Below are positions 44,455 to 56,188 of a stretch of 64,000 nucleotides of DNA, piece after piece. The DNA is from Ornithodoros turicata. Taxonomy: Eukaryota > Arthropoda > Arachnida > Ixodida > Argasidae. The DNA lies in NCBI RefSeq assembly GCF_037126465.1, contig NC_088204.1:67083807-67147806 (forward strand), read 5' to 3'. The notes beneath the pieces were generated by a model. It worked only from the letters and a program-made list of their open reading frames with translations. It ran no database searches and was not told where the DNA came from. A program made the position numbers and the translations under genes. Position 1 is the stretch's first letter. Every line of letters begins with the position of its first letter.

Positions 44455-45060
44455 TAGAGCCCTGCACGGGCCTGAATTTACCGGCACGACCCGAAGCCAC
44501 TGAGGCTTACCCGACCCGAGTCCGACCCAGCTGCAGAAAACTCAGCCCAGCCCGTACCGTACCCGACACCACGGAGGATTACCCCATCTGAGCCCGACCC
44601 GGCTGCCGAAGCCGGCTCGCATGCAATGTGGCGTACATTGTACACAGCAAGTTGCGTAAACCATACATACTTGGAACGCGCAAGCGCAACTTTTGATAGG
44701 GTTTGTACTTGTAGCAACACGTGCGCGTCGAGTCTAGCGCGCCTGTTCACGGTGCACGCCGCAGCGAGGGCGAGATTCACAACATCGCGAAGTCGACGCC
44801 TGTCTTGTAACGTTTTAGCGGAAAGACGTAGGGAGCACCCAGGTACATGACTGCTTTGTTTTGTTTTTGAAACGTATGTTGAGGATTAAATACTGCGAAA
44901 GAATGGCTCACAAAAGCTCGGCCCGACTGAGGTCCGAGAACTCTCGTACTGAACCCGAGCCCGGCTCGAGCCCGCAGTCAAAATGACTCTGTGGACCGAT
45001 TTCAGTTCCTTGGCCGTGCCGGGCCTGGGTTTTCGGGCGGGCCCGGCCCTTTGCAGTGCT
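44455..45060. mobile_element. hAT-like MITE, 606 bp, 8-bp duplication
   Basis: The ends are TAGAGCCCTGCACGGGC and GGCCCTTTGCAGTGCT, an imperfect terminal inverted repeat. The flanks CTTAGCGG (44447-44454) and CTAAGCGG (45061-45068) agree at seven of eight bases, which fits the 8-bp duplication of hAT elements. Near both ends the sequence is rich in CCCGA(C/G)CCGA words. No transposase is seen. Confidence 0.6.
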
Positions 45061-45426
45061 CTAAGCGGCGATCATAGAGATGTGTGGCCGAAATAAAGTT
45101 GATTGAGAACTGTTTGAGATAGAGTAGAACGTAATCAGCGAGGTCTGTGTGGAAACGGTGGCTTCAGTGTTTGGCAGAACAGAGACTCGAAGCTAACCTG
45201 AACCTGAAACAGCCACCAGGGGGCTTAATCGCTTCATCGTCGTTACTGTCATTACGAGCTAATGAGTGGCGGGAAATTCAAAAAGATGGGCACGTGACAC
45301 ATTGCGCGTGATGTATACCACGCCCTTCACGAATCGCGCGAAGAGCGCCGTGCACGTGTTTTATCACGTGCCCTTCTCGACTAGTGCCCCGCCCATCGTT
45401 AGCTCGTAACGCGTGCAAGCGATTAA

Positions 45427-46237
45427 AGGTACTGTAAAGCAGCACTGATCAAATGCCATTTAGTGAGGCTATTTGATAGTCCAAGCCACCAGGACAAAAA
45501 CTGCGCAAGTTTCATTCCAATCGACGGTGCAATTAATTACAAAATTACACTTAAAGATTACGGGCAACACTGTACTAGGTATTCGAAATGAATCCGTGCT
45601 GCTGCCACATACGGCGGCAACCACATTGCATGCGTAGAACACTGTGCCCGACATAACAATCCACCACAAAATCCGCCCCTGCAATCCACACAACTATCCA
45701 CATCTGAGGATAAGTGGATAAGCGAACTGAAATGCCGTTGAAAAAAATGTGTCAGACGTTCAAGAAGCTAGACAGCGTCGGGACTTGTTTGTTCACAGAG
45801 GTTCACAGAGAGAGCTTGTTCGTTCGAAAGAAGCCGCGAACAGAAGGTGCGCGCAGGCGCAGCAGAGACGTAGGGTGAGCCTCCATCGAACAGGGGCCGG
45901 CGCTGGGTTACTTCGCAAAAAACACTGTTAACAGCGGTTTCAGAATGCATAGGTAAACAGGGAAACTAATATTATGGTTACTAAAATAACGAAGTTCCGA
46001 TGTAATAGTGTGTAATGCCAATTTTCAGTGTTGCCCGCTGTACAGGGGGTTGTTTGACACCAGGCGTCGCACAGCTCCACTACGTCGCATTTTTCATGGC
46101 AAATTAAAAATATTTATAGCGCGTTGTCGGTCTTATGGTAGGTTCGGTACCATATGTCCGCATATGGTATTTAGGAGCAACAAAGTCTCTAGTCACATCA
46201 CCGGCATATCATGCTTGTCTACTGCTTTACAGTACCT
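45427..46237. mobile_element. TTAA-flanked element, 811 bp
   Basis: AGGTACTGTAAAGCAG begins the element and its exact reverse complement ends it. TTAA flanks both sides (45423-45426 and 46238-46241). The AGG start and TTAA target match the larger element at 66-3759. Interior frames (45749-45931, 46008-46241) have no recognised domain, so it is probably non-autonomous. Confidence 0.7.
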
Positions 46238-46241
46238 TTAA

Positions 46242-47720
46242 GCCCCCAGGTTCGCTGCTGCGACAGTAACGTCACAGCAGCGGAACTGCTGGCCGTCCAT
46301 TTCAAGAATGACGATTTCCACTGGTGGGCGTTACTCGTAGCGCCGCTTCATACATACAGCACTACTTTGAATGTGACCCGCGAGATGTTGCAGGATATCC
46401 CTTGTACATTCAGCCTGCGCAGTGAAACTGTTGCAAATATTCATTTGCTTCCTAGAAGCGCAATATTTTTACTGTTTCTCTTCGCACGCAGTCCTTTAGC
46501 TATTCTCTATGTAAAGACGTAACTGGAGCAGATTTACATTCTTCCCTACATTCATATTTATACAAGCTTCCATCCACGTGTACGCAATATTTCCTTGTCG
46601 TATATATAGTTCTCAGAAGCAGTGCCTATGTTCGTCTAGAAGCCTACGCAATCATACTGCGTAATACAGACATTTTGGGCAAGCAGTGCAGCTGGCGCCG
46701 GGGTTTAAACGCCGAGTCACGTCGGAGTCATCGTATGGCAGGTGGTCACTCTAGCAGTCCAGCCACGCCGAGCGTCTACTTCGGTCTGCTCCTCCTGAAA
46801 ATTAATGCCACATGTGTCCTGCTCTTTTTTCTTTTTTCACTACCTTTCGAAGGAAAAAGATCTCAGGGCAACAGCAGGCATATCCGCGATATTTTCTGTC
46901 TCAAGATGTCACGTGTTTTAAGAGTGGCTAATAACAGTGGACAGTTTCTGGCGCTCAAAGAACGGACCACATGTGACGGCATAGCTAAAGCGATAAGCGC
47001 TTATCTTTTATCCGTGCCTTATTCATATCCTTATCCATAAGCATTTACCAACGGCTGCTCTTAGAAGCAGAAGCACAGCTTAAACATCATATTTGTAAGT
47101 TGGATGTTACACTTAATGCTTTGTGTTTGCTGTCGTACATTACCCACGTCACTGTATTATTCACAATGCATGTTTCGTCTATCAACCATGTACGTGCATA
47201 CAGTCTGTCCCTATTATTATGCTGGCTACCAGGGGATTATCAAGATGACGGAATAAAGAGTATATCGCGAACCTGACGGTGCGTGCCTCTAATCCCATAT
47301 CAAGCAACAAACCATATTTACCATCTGCTCTCGAAGTGTCCTAAGGCAGCGGTACTTGGTAAAGGAACCAACCACAGTCTGGTCCTTCATAAGACTTATT
47401 TTTATCTTCGTCCCTGCTTTGCAAGGTTCAATGTGTCCTTTAGCAGCGTGATGTGGTTATTGATACCCGTATTGATAGCTGAGTAGTTGATATTTCTTGA
47501 TACTCCGCAAATATATTATACTTGTACTCTCGATACCAGCCTGGATGAAGTCGTGTCGGTCTTCTGCGCTACGTTAAGAAGGGCCCGATAATATCCGTGT
47601 CAATCGCAGCAATTACTATATGCGACGCCCGCACTTCGAACAGTTCACTGTCTTAAAGCGTCCTTCCCGTACCGTCGCTATCTACACCACACGAGAGAAC
47701 TGCACATTATAAAAGAGCTA
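46242..47720. other. Unassigned intergenic sequence
   Basis: No supported gene. Frames at 46211-46522 and 46675-47040 show no family signature or splice context that could be defended. Confidence 0.3.
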
Positions 47721-47724
47721 CCAG

Positions 47725-48116
47725 TGGCATGGCCGGCTGGACAAAAGCCTCCGGTCGTGCCGAAAACTTGCAGGTGGTGGGTTCGAGTCCTGCCGTTGGC
47801 TGTGCTGTCTGAAGTTTTCCCAAGGTTTTCTATCAGACTTTCAAGACGGATATGGGCACAGTTGCCCGTGAAGCCGGCCCAGGGCGCATACTAACCCCCT
47901 CCAACCCCGTCTCCTACTCCTCCCTGCTGTGCACGTCTATACGCCATTCATAGCCACAGTTGCCACAGAGCTCTCTGTGTTTGTGTTTCTAGTCCTCCGT
48001 GTCGCCCAAGCTCACGCTTTTTCTTCGATGGATTTCGTGCACCAGCTCACCTGCCTATATGCTACTTTATTGGGCACAGTTGTATCGCGGCGTTAACACA
48101 GAACAAAAAAAAAGAA
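47725..48116 (+). mobile_element. tRNA-derived SINE, copy C, with internal insertion
   Basis: The head TGGCCGGCTGGAC resembles an A box, and GGTTCGAGTCC a B box. GGGCACAGTTGCCC, GCGCATACTAACC and CTCCTCCCTGCTGT follow. About 110 bases related to the repeat at 40855 interrupt the 3' part before TCGCGGCGTTAACACAGAAC and an A-run. This is the fullest copy of the family. Confidence 0.75.
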
Positions 48117-48235
48117 TTAACCGCGTCGCTGAGTTTCATAGCCGACGCCTCCGCCCGTGATCGCTTTCCTGGGAATGAATGTGAGAAGCACAGAGATCAG
48201 CATCACCGAATCGCTAGCAGCTCCCATAATATATA

Positions 48236-49124
48236 CAGGGTGTTTCACCTAAAGTGATAAAAAATTCTAACCGGCGACGTACTCGCCGGAGGACTGTCGG
48301 ACTTTCGGCAATTATCTTCTGGAAACTTTTGCCACCATTGAGGAAGGCTTTGGAGAATTTTTAATTTCGGGAAATTTATTTTTGTCAATTAAACTTTGAA
48401 AATTGCCAAGCGAACCTGAATTTTTTTTTACAGAAACATGAAGTCCTCTACGGATAACCGCAGACCTGTATTGAGTACTGCCTCCTCCGATCGAAAATGC
48501 GTAAATCCTACGTAAAAAAAAAAAGTCGAAGTACTGACAAGGAAGAAGAATACGTCGTAATAATTTGTTCGCTCCCGATAACTGTAAGAAAATGAGATCG
48601 GAGCTTCCAGTGCACGCTGCCTACGGAATGAGGGTATAAGCGCTCGAAACCATTACACTAATCAATGGGCGGCTAACCAGTGCCGCGAGCGAACACTGGA
48701 GGCGACTGCGAGCGACCATTGCAAGTATCTGAAGGCCGTAACATAGCGATTGCGATAGCGTTAGTTGTCCAGTCCATCAACCAACACGGAAACACAAAGC
48801 AAATCAGCGGAAGACGTGATGGACAGTATCTGCGAAACCCATTAACAACAGCGAGACCTTCGGTGATTCCTTTATCTTGAGAAGTCGAAGAAAAGAGTTT
48901 GTCAGAAAGTGACAGTGAAAGACGGTTGCTGTGGATACCCTTTTTGTTTCAGTTGCAGGGGAACTTGTCTCGCCCACAATGTTTGCAACACCTTGTGCTA
49001 GTCTTGTCGCGTTCGGGTCCGCTGAACATCGTTCGACGTTCGACAACCGACTTACGTCATATTGCTTGTCAGTGAGTTTTGCGCTGGCGAAGAAAATAAG
49101 TTTGACGAAGAGGATGTGCATCAG
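48236..49124. other. Unassigned sequence starting with a repeat end
   Basis: ACAGGGTGTTTCACCTAAAG at 48236 is a common form of DNA transposon end, but no matching opposite end was found in the window. The rest carries no supported gene. Confidence 0.3.
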
Positions 49125-49126
49125 GG

Positions 49127-49578
49127 TTGCGGAGTTGGAATGATTCCGGATTCATTCCAGATTTAGCAGAGCCCGGAATGGAATTGGAATGGAATGGCAG
49201 AAACTTTCCTAGGAATGGGGATGGAATGGTCTGGGTGCCTCGGTGGCAGTTTCGGTTTCAACGTGCTGGTTTCTGCCCTCGCACCCTTTGCACCGCACCT
49301 GCACACGGTCAAGAGTGAAGTAACCTTGTCTTTGTGCTTTTTCCGTGCTTGGTAATGTCAATCTCCTCTAGCACTGCTAGACTTGCCAGTATGGTTACCG
49401 GTCCTTTTCTTTTATTGAGGGAATTAACGGAATGGAATTGGGTTGCCAGCCATTCCAGGAGTGGGAACTGACCATACCTTTTCATTCCGAGGAATTGAAA
49501 GGAATGGAATTATCGCAAATCTCCATTCCTCGGAATGGAATTGGAACGGAATGGGACACCCCATTCCGCAACTCTGGC
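49127..49578 (+). mobile_element. GGAATG-rich element, intact copy (about 450 bp)
   Basis: The element runs from GGTTGCGGAGTTGGAATGAT to CCCCATTCCGCAACTC, an imperfect inverted repeat. It contains blocks of GGAATGGAATTGGAATGG near both ends and a middle with TTTTTCCGTGCTTGGTAATG. It is colinear with the split copy at 19505-20760. Confidence 0.7.
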
Positions 49579-49657
49579 GTGCATTATGTGTGAACACAAC
49601 AATGCTGCGGATCTACCCTAACAAGTACTCAGTCTCTGTCAGAAGAACAGTCACTGT

Positions 49658-49688
49658 TCGAAATATCGACGGTTCTCGTCCTGAGGCT
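49658..49688 (+). repeat. Dispersed CCGCCGATATTTCG motif, copy 2
   Basis: CGAAATATCGACGGTTCTCG followed by TCCTGAGGCTC, the reverse complement of the motif at 1373-1400. Confidence 0.5.
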
Positions 49689-49746
49689 CTGCCATTAACA
49701 CTACAGAGTATTAGATAGTAGTACTAGTTTTGGTTGGAGAACCTCG

Positions 49747-50001
49747 CAATGGACCTTTTTTCACATACGCGTCGTACCCTAGCGGCTGTACAGCGAACCA
49801 CGCTCGGACCGCGTCAAAACAAATCGACGTGGATTTCACAAAGGACCAAAACCGATCAGGAGTGGGACCGACGAGCTCGCGCCGTTCGTGCGGTCTCCCC
49901 ACTGGTCCCCATACTGCGCCATCTAATGAAGACGGAGATAACCCTCTCCGGCGCCTCAAGGTCATGCACATGCGCATAAGCCGTTGCGAAAAAGGTCCAT
50001 T
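49747..50001. mobile_element. 255-bp MITE with AATGGACC ends
   Basis: CAATGGACCTTTTTTCACA at the left and GCGAAAAAGGTCCATT at the right form an imperfect terminal inverted repeat of about 20 bases. No target duplication is clear and no protein is encoded. Confidence 0.55.
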
Positions 50002-51606
50002 CGAAAGAGGAAGAAGAAAAAAAAAAACGTTGCACACAAGGACCTTTGCTAGCATTGCGGGCCACTACTGAGGCGACGGATTTCATCATCATCCTTCTCT
50101 TTGTTGTTATTGTTCTCGCTGTTAGCATTTCCTGCAATGCGAACATCCACCTCCCCAAGGTTGTAATAATCTCAGTTGTCTCGCGACGTAAACACCCAGT
50201 TATTAATTAAGGTTGTAATAATGCCCTGCGACAAGTTTCTAGTTCGCGTATATTCTATATGAATACGTAGGACATTCCACAGCTCTGAGACGGTTATCAC
50301 TGCCGCCCCCGCCCCTCCCCCGCCCCTTTCATGGCTCTCGAAAAGCACTTCTGACAAAAAAACCCGCTCACAAACACGAGGTTGAAGATCAATTTTAGAT
50401 TATTACAAATTAGAGATAAATAGAAAATAGATAGAAATAAAAATATATAGAAATAAATACTACCATGCTACTCCATATGATCACCACACCATACTAATAA
50501 CCATACTAGTCGAATAAGCAAGAATATTCAATTATTAAATGCGTTGAAGTGGCAGTTTGTGAGTAAATGCATGGCGACAACAGGCGTTCGTGCCTGCTGC
50601 CGACGAAGACTATAGTTTGTGGATCGTGTTAAGTTGATCATGCCGCGCTTGTATGATTTTACAAAATCACGACACAATACTGCAATGCGTCCCGTCTCCA
50701 CAGCGGGTTCAAGTGTTGGGCAGTGCAAAATAAACTCCCCAAGTGGCATACAGTTGCTAGACGACAGTACTTTATATCTCAACGTATCTACATTCCAACA
50801 ACAGAGACCCGTCCAGCATATAGATCACGAAGAAGGTATCATCCGCTGCAAAGCGCTCGTATCCTACATAGCATTTACAGCTCTAGTGGCTATAACAAAA
50901 GCCCTATTTATCTCCCTTTTCTTTCTATCGCACACTTAGCGAAACACTGGCTGGCAGAGCGAACACATTAGTCGTTAAATTATTGAATTTAGCGCTAAAC
51001 CCAGCAGATATCGCCGGTGGAATTTTAAACAGACCCTCTTTTAAAGCGACTCCCTAAAAAGGAGAGGCATTAAGGCAGCACTACGGCTTTAACGTTGCAA
51101 CTGACCTCTTCTTAAATGGCTCAGAGATACGCCGTTAATGTTCCTCGGAAAACGTGCCCTTTTTGCATAAGTGGTCTTTGCAGTGGTCTGAAGAGGCGCC
51201 TCTGTCTGGGAATCAGTCCGCGAAAGAAAAGAAGACAGTGAGTGTCAAGACAGATGGAGTCATCGCAGTCGTAAGAAAGGAATGGCCGGCAACTGCACTC
51301 AAAGCAAGAGTCGCTTCAGTGATTTTGGGAACTGGGTGTGTGGCGAGGGCGTTAGTACCTTTCGGGAGCAAATACACGGAAGTTTGCGCGAAGTTTGGCG
51401 ACTATTTGTAGTACTGCAGGGGAGTAAATTCGAGGGTCAAAGGACTAACACAGGGAGTAATTGCAGTCTAGGACACAAGAAGCCGTAATTCCTTCGTAAA
51501 TTGGTGTTTTGTTTCTTGTTGTTGTTGTTTTTTTCCTTTGGGCGTGTATATCGAACACTAAAAGAAAAAGAGAACTAGGTAGATGACTTCGTGATATTCT
51601 CCCCAG
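50002..51606. other. Unassigned intergenic sequence
   Basis: No supported gene or bounded repeat. Confidence 0.3.
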
Positions 51607-51741
51607 CAACACCGAATATCTTCTGGATGTACGAGTAATGTCTTAACGGATTCGCACGTCCGACTGATATTCTGAGGACATCCATCGGACGTACGAATTC
51701 GATAGGACATTATTCGTACATCCAGAGGATATTCGGTGTTG
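51607..51741. mobile_element. 135-bp palindromic MITE
   Basis: CAACACCGAATATC begins and GATATTCGGTGTTG ends the unit. Inner arms TGGATGTACGAGTAATGTC and GACATTATTCGTACATCCA also pair, as do CACGTCCGA and TCGGACGTA. Almost the whole unit can fold. Confidence 0.65.
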
Positions 51742-53256
51742 TTGGAGCTGTGTCTTGAGAACGTCCAGCAGTGCACAGTATAACGGTGTGACGGCTGCGG
51801 TGGATGATTTCATGGTTATGGAAGAGCACAGCAGTGAGTACCAAGGGTATGCGCAAACGAGGCTGTGAACAACTGTGACACGTGGTGTAAGTACTTGTGA
51901 ACGAATACCTGAAGTAAGAGGTATGCAAATTGACAAATTCATTTCTGTTCCTTTGATCCTAATGATATACGCTACGACAGTTTGTCTCTGCGCGGTGGAG
52001 AGGGTAAAGTTTGGAGGAACCACGTGACGAAGCGTCTGTCCAATCACAAGGCAGAGATAAAAAGCTGCCTTGTAGCAGCTCCTGTGGGTCCACAGAACAA
52101 ACCGCTTGTGCCTCAAACGTTGAAACGTTACCCTTCCCCATTTATTTGGGAGAGGAATCAATGAGGTCGCTCCATGAACAATAGGGGAGAGGGGGAAACT
52201 GGGGTACTGCGCAGACGGCAGACCTACTTGCATGGCGTATTAGTCAGTACATATATTCTTCATTTCAATTCTGGAGACCGTTAAAGGTCACGGAGAACAA
52301 ATCCGCGAGTGTATTCTGTCAGACGCAGCCCGGAGATCGCAAAGACTTGATTCGCTTTGCACATCACGGACAGAAGGTTTTAACAGTGACATCAAGAATG
52401 CATACCCCCGAGAAATATGTGTGTGTCCTTCGTAATTGCTTCTTCTACTATCTCAGCTACGCGTCACCGACAAGTTTCGACGAACGTACGGTATGCTCCT
52501 GATACGAAAACGTTATACGTAATAGGATATTCAAACTATTAAGCATCTTGTTGTTCACGAGGTGTTATTTACGAACTTAGCCGAACACCGATTATACATA
52601 TATGTCAATCGTCACGTGCGACGAGAGTTGTCACGCGACGTAAAGCTTCGAGCGGACAGACCCCAGGCATTGGGAGAGAAACCGTATAGCATGACTTCCG
52701 TGCACGCGTTGTTCCCGAAACACAGGATGACGTCGTCGGCGACAACAACCAGCACGCTTTGCTACACATGTTGCAATCGTTTGCCGCAGACACACTATAC
52801 TTCCTTTTCCGTACTTGTAACACATCCGCAGATGCGCTGAAAACTGCTGTCGGTTTGCATATGAATTAAGTAAGAGTATGGGACTCATTCTGAAAAGCCT
52901 TGAAGTTGTTATGCACAAACAGGAAGACAACGTGGCTCCGCCGGTCGTTGACAGTTGGTGATGTTAATAGGGAGGCCCTGCTGGCGTTCCCGTTTACCCA
53001 GGCGAGATGCTAAGATTGAGGATCGAATCAGCTGACGAGTTTAAGAAAGGCAACACAAAGGTTAGATAAGGCCCTTTAGGTTGATAATGAGGCAAATTAA
53101 GAGTTCGCGGATGGTGTTGATTCGTCGACGATGCCAATGAACTCCACGGCATGCGTGGTGCGTGGCGCTTTTAAGCATTGTTGACACGAGGGTAACGATG
53201 ATGAGTCTGCGGAGGTGATGGCGATGATGACGCTGTCGCTCACAGCGTAGAGACCA
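51742..53256. other. Unassigned intergenic sequence
   Basis: The long - strand frame 51643-52233 overlaps the palindrome and has no recognised domain. No gene is supported. Confidence 0.3.
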
Positions 53257-53571
53257 TACAGGGTGTCCCAGAAAACGTGTTATTGAATTATAATGAAAAA
53301 ACTACACCACCTAGAATCATGCGGTCAACGGCATTTGTTCTTATTAGGTATTTGACACCTCCTGATATGAATGCCATGTATCGTAAGTTTAATTATGTAA
53401 ATATTTGCGAACTGAACTCATAAATTTGCCAAGTAAAGGTCACTTTTTACCCCACCAATATGAAGAGAGTGCCGAATTCACTCAAATTCGTGACAATTGA
53501 CAGTGATATTCACCAGCTATGCCATCGGAAAAAATAGCCGAACATCATGCTTTTCGGAGCAGCGGACCATA

Positions 53572-53868
53572 TCGCGCGATGACTTTTTGAGCGCAATCAA
53601 TCTCAGTCCGACGAAAGGGAGTTCCAAAGCCAGCCCACAGAGTAATAGTAGAAAAAGTAACAGTTCCTAAAATTGGGAGAACAACAACAACAACATAGAT
53701 GAATCGATGATGATGATGTGGGAGAGGAAAAGCATTATCCCAGCGAAAGTCGGACGCGATAAGCCGTGCCTGTGTTATCTGTTTCTGTGATGCCGGGGTG
53801 GGCTGGGTTTCCAACCTCCTTTCGTCGGACTGACAAAGATTGTGCTGAAAAATTCATCACGCGCTATA
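53572..53868. mobile_element. Inner foldback element
   Basis: GCGCGATGACTTTTTGAGCG and GTCCGACGAAAGG in the left arm pair with CCTTTCGTCGGAC and AAAAATTCATCACGCGC in the right arm (53815-53868). The loop contains AACAACAACAACAACA and a GATGATG run, which look like a LINE tail in reverse. Confidence 0.55.
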
Positions 53869-53882
53869 CTGTGGCAGCCCCG

Positions 53883-54120
53883 CACTGTTAAAACCGAACT
53901 TCACCACATAGTACGCTCCTGACCAACCATCATACCGAATGGTATCATTCTGTGTCATGGTTTGTTCGAAACAGGGGGGAGGCGCCTATCTTTTGACAAG
54001 ATAATCTGTCCCAGATAGGCGCCTCCTCTCATTTTGAACAAATCAATGCACAGAATGATATCACTCGGAATGACGGTTGGCTAGGAGCGTGCTATGCGGC
54101 GAAGTTCTGTTTTAACAGTG
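53883..54120. mobile_element. Palindromic CACTGTTAAAAC MITE, copy 1
   Basis: CACTGTTAAAACCGAACTTC begins and GAAGTTCTGTTTTAACAGTG ends the unit. The arms pair through GATAGGCGCCTCC near the centre. It is one of three copies; its flanks read CG rather than TA. Confidence 0.75.
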
Positions 54121-54415
54121 CGTAGAGCATGATGTTCAGCTATTTTTTCCGATGGGATAGCTCCTGAATATCCCTGTCAATTATCATTAATTTGTGTAAA
54201 TTAGACACGCTCTTCGCATTGGTGAGGTAAAAAAGTGACCTTTACTTGGCAAATTTCCGACTTAAGCTCGCCAAAAATTTACATAATTAAACTTACGTTA
54301 CACGATATTCACATCAGCAGGTGGCAAAAGCATATACCGAACATATGCCGTTGACAGCATGATTCTAGGTGGCGTAGTTTTTTTTTATATTATAATTCTT
54401 CTGGGACACCCTGTA

Positions 54416-55469
54416 TTCTCAATTCCCAATCTATGGTCTACTGACAATGAGTGTGAAAATCTCGCTAAAACTTTTATGCAATGGTGTCCGGAACCTAAGA
54501 ACGGCTTTTACATCAATTGCGGATAGCTGTATCAATATATCAATAAGTGACATAGGATCGCAGTTGAACCTCGGTGGCCATTTCACATTAATGTCGTCAC
54601 AGGATATGCTGCGTTCCCTTGCGGTCATATGTCAGCAGGCCATCGGCGTGCAAAACATTTCATGGCGGCAACACTGTCGCTTTCATTCGAACAAGTGCAC
54701 ATGACTTTCGTTCTCACCTTCAGAATAGATCTTCGATGTCCGGGTGAAGAATATAAAGAATTACATGGCTTCCGGCACCAGGAAGGACGCTGCGGAGAAA
54801 CAGGTGTGGATTCAGAATGTCAACAGGTAAAAATGGGAGGCTTGTGCAGTGACGCCACGTTTTGCCACGTGACTCGGGAAAACATAGTCATAGTATAGGA
54901 TGGCATGCCGTTAGTTGTTGCGGTATGCGTGCAATTACGAGGTGATATTGCAAAAACACACGCTGTTGCCTCATTCGGCCCGCAGTATGACGCCTGTGAC
55001 GCATCCCCATATTTTCATATAGTCACGTGGCTCAAAGGTGCTCAAAGGCTGCGCGTGACGTCATGTGCACGACCCTCATTGATGTATGTACGTCTCTATA
55101 TAAATGAATGCAACTGCTGCAGCCCGAAATAAATATTCAAAGCACAATTTATGTATAAAAACGGAAGGCTTAGAACGCGTAAAACTCATGCAGCTGTGAC
55201 GTCACGACAGGCATCACAGCCAGTGAGTCTGCTGCCGGGGAGATCACGTGCTTACGAGAACCAATAGAAATGGCCAAGGCACTTGCCACCCTGACATCAG
55301 ACCTTGACGCGGATGTGTGTTAAAGCGTTTGTACCTTGCCAAATACAGCGTGTGGAATGTTCTTTTCTTTGATACAATGGAGTGAAGTACAAGGCGTCCA
55401 CGACGCAATGGATACACACCTGTCAATGTGTTACAAACACTTTAAAGGACACTAACCGTGTACTCACTT
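54416..55469. other. Unassigned intergenic sequence
   Basis: No supported gene. TTAAAGGACACTAA near 55442 resembles the end of the element at 60326, without a partner. Confidence 0.3.
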
Positions 55470-55789
55470 GAGCGACATCCTCACGGAATATTCTAGTGGA
55501 AGAAAAAGCGAGAACACTGCTCACGGAGCCGAAGTTCCGTCCCGTGTTACGTTGAGCATTCACACGGTACCGGAATATCGGGAGTGGCGTACTGCGCACT
55601 TAGCAGACGACATCATCAGCGTCTTTTCCTGTCGTCTCGTACGGAATATCTTGTGGCTGTGTCGCAGGATATTCTCCATGGTTAGCAGTGTACGTGAAGA
55701 CACGACGTTGAGCGTTCGCACTCACGTGACAGCAGAAAACTATGACGTTTTTCGCGTCTTCCGCTGGAGTATTCCGGGGAATGTCGCTC
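55470..55789. mobile_element. 320-bp foldback MITE (GAGCGACAT ends)
   Basis: GAGCGACATCCTCACGGAAT at the left pairs with ATTCCGGGGAATGTCGCTC at the right, with several further matched blocks (TTCTAGTGGAAGA/TCTTCCGCTGGAG). GGAATAT-type words recur inside. The 148-residue frame across it has no known domain. Confidence 0.6.
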
Positions 55790-56188
55790 GTATGAATACA
55801 CGGTTACAGCATAGACTTTGTGGTGCCTTTTTGTCGCTATTCCGGCCCATGCAGACATTGTTGCATCGTTTTCGACTGCGTATCCTTACAGGGGTCGGTT
55901 TCTACACACGATAGGAAAAGCGGCCTCCCTGCTCTGTGTATGGCGTTGTGGGGAATGTGGAGCACACCCTGCGTGGGCGTTACTTCCGAAGTCTATCGCA
56001 ATCTACAACTGGAGTTTGCGGTACTCGATGGGACGAAAAGATGCGAAAAGATGCGAGCACAAGAGGAAGGAGTCGATGTTACACACGCTGGACTTACAAC
56101 TGTTGCTTATTCACAAGAACCTGCTTCCACGGGGCGTATCGCGCATGTGTCAGCCACAACTCCAACATCAGAACCAGATTGGTGATTG

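Larger units (their letters stand above)
53257..54415. mobile_element. Outer foldback element (TACAGGGTGTCCCAGAA ends)
   Basis: TACAGGGTGTCCCAGAA starts the unit and its reverse complement ends it. The arms, 53257-53555 and about 54125-54415, pair along most of their length (CACCACCTAGAATCATG, CTTTACTTGGCAAAT, CGGAAAAAATAGC). The centre holds a second foldback and a palindromic MITE. Confidence 0.7.

Noticed and set aside
48236..48500. Transposon starting with ACAGGGTGTTTCACCT
   Set aside because: No reverse-complement end could be found in the window, so the limits are not supportable.
49730..50071. Overlapping open frames on three frames
   Set aside because: They all fall in a MITE with inverted ends; the openness reflects composition.
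51643..52233. 196-residue open frame on the - strand
   Set aside because: It crosses a palindromic MITE and has no domain, signal peptide or splice context.
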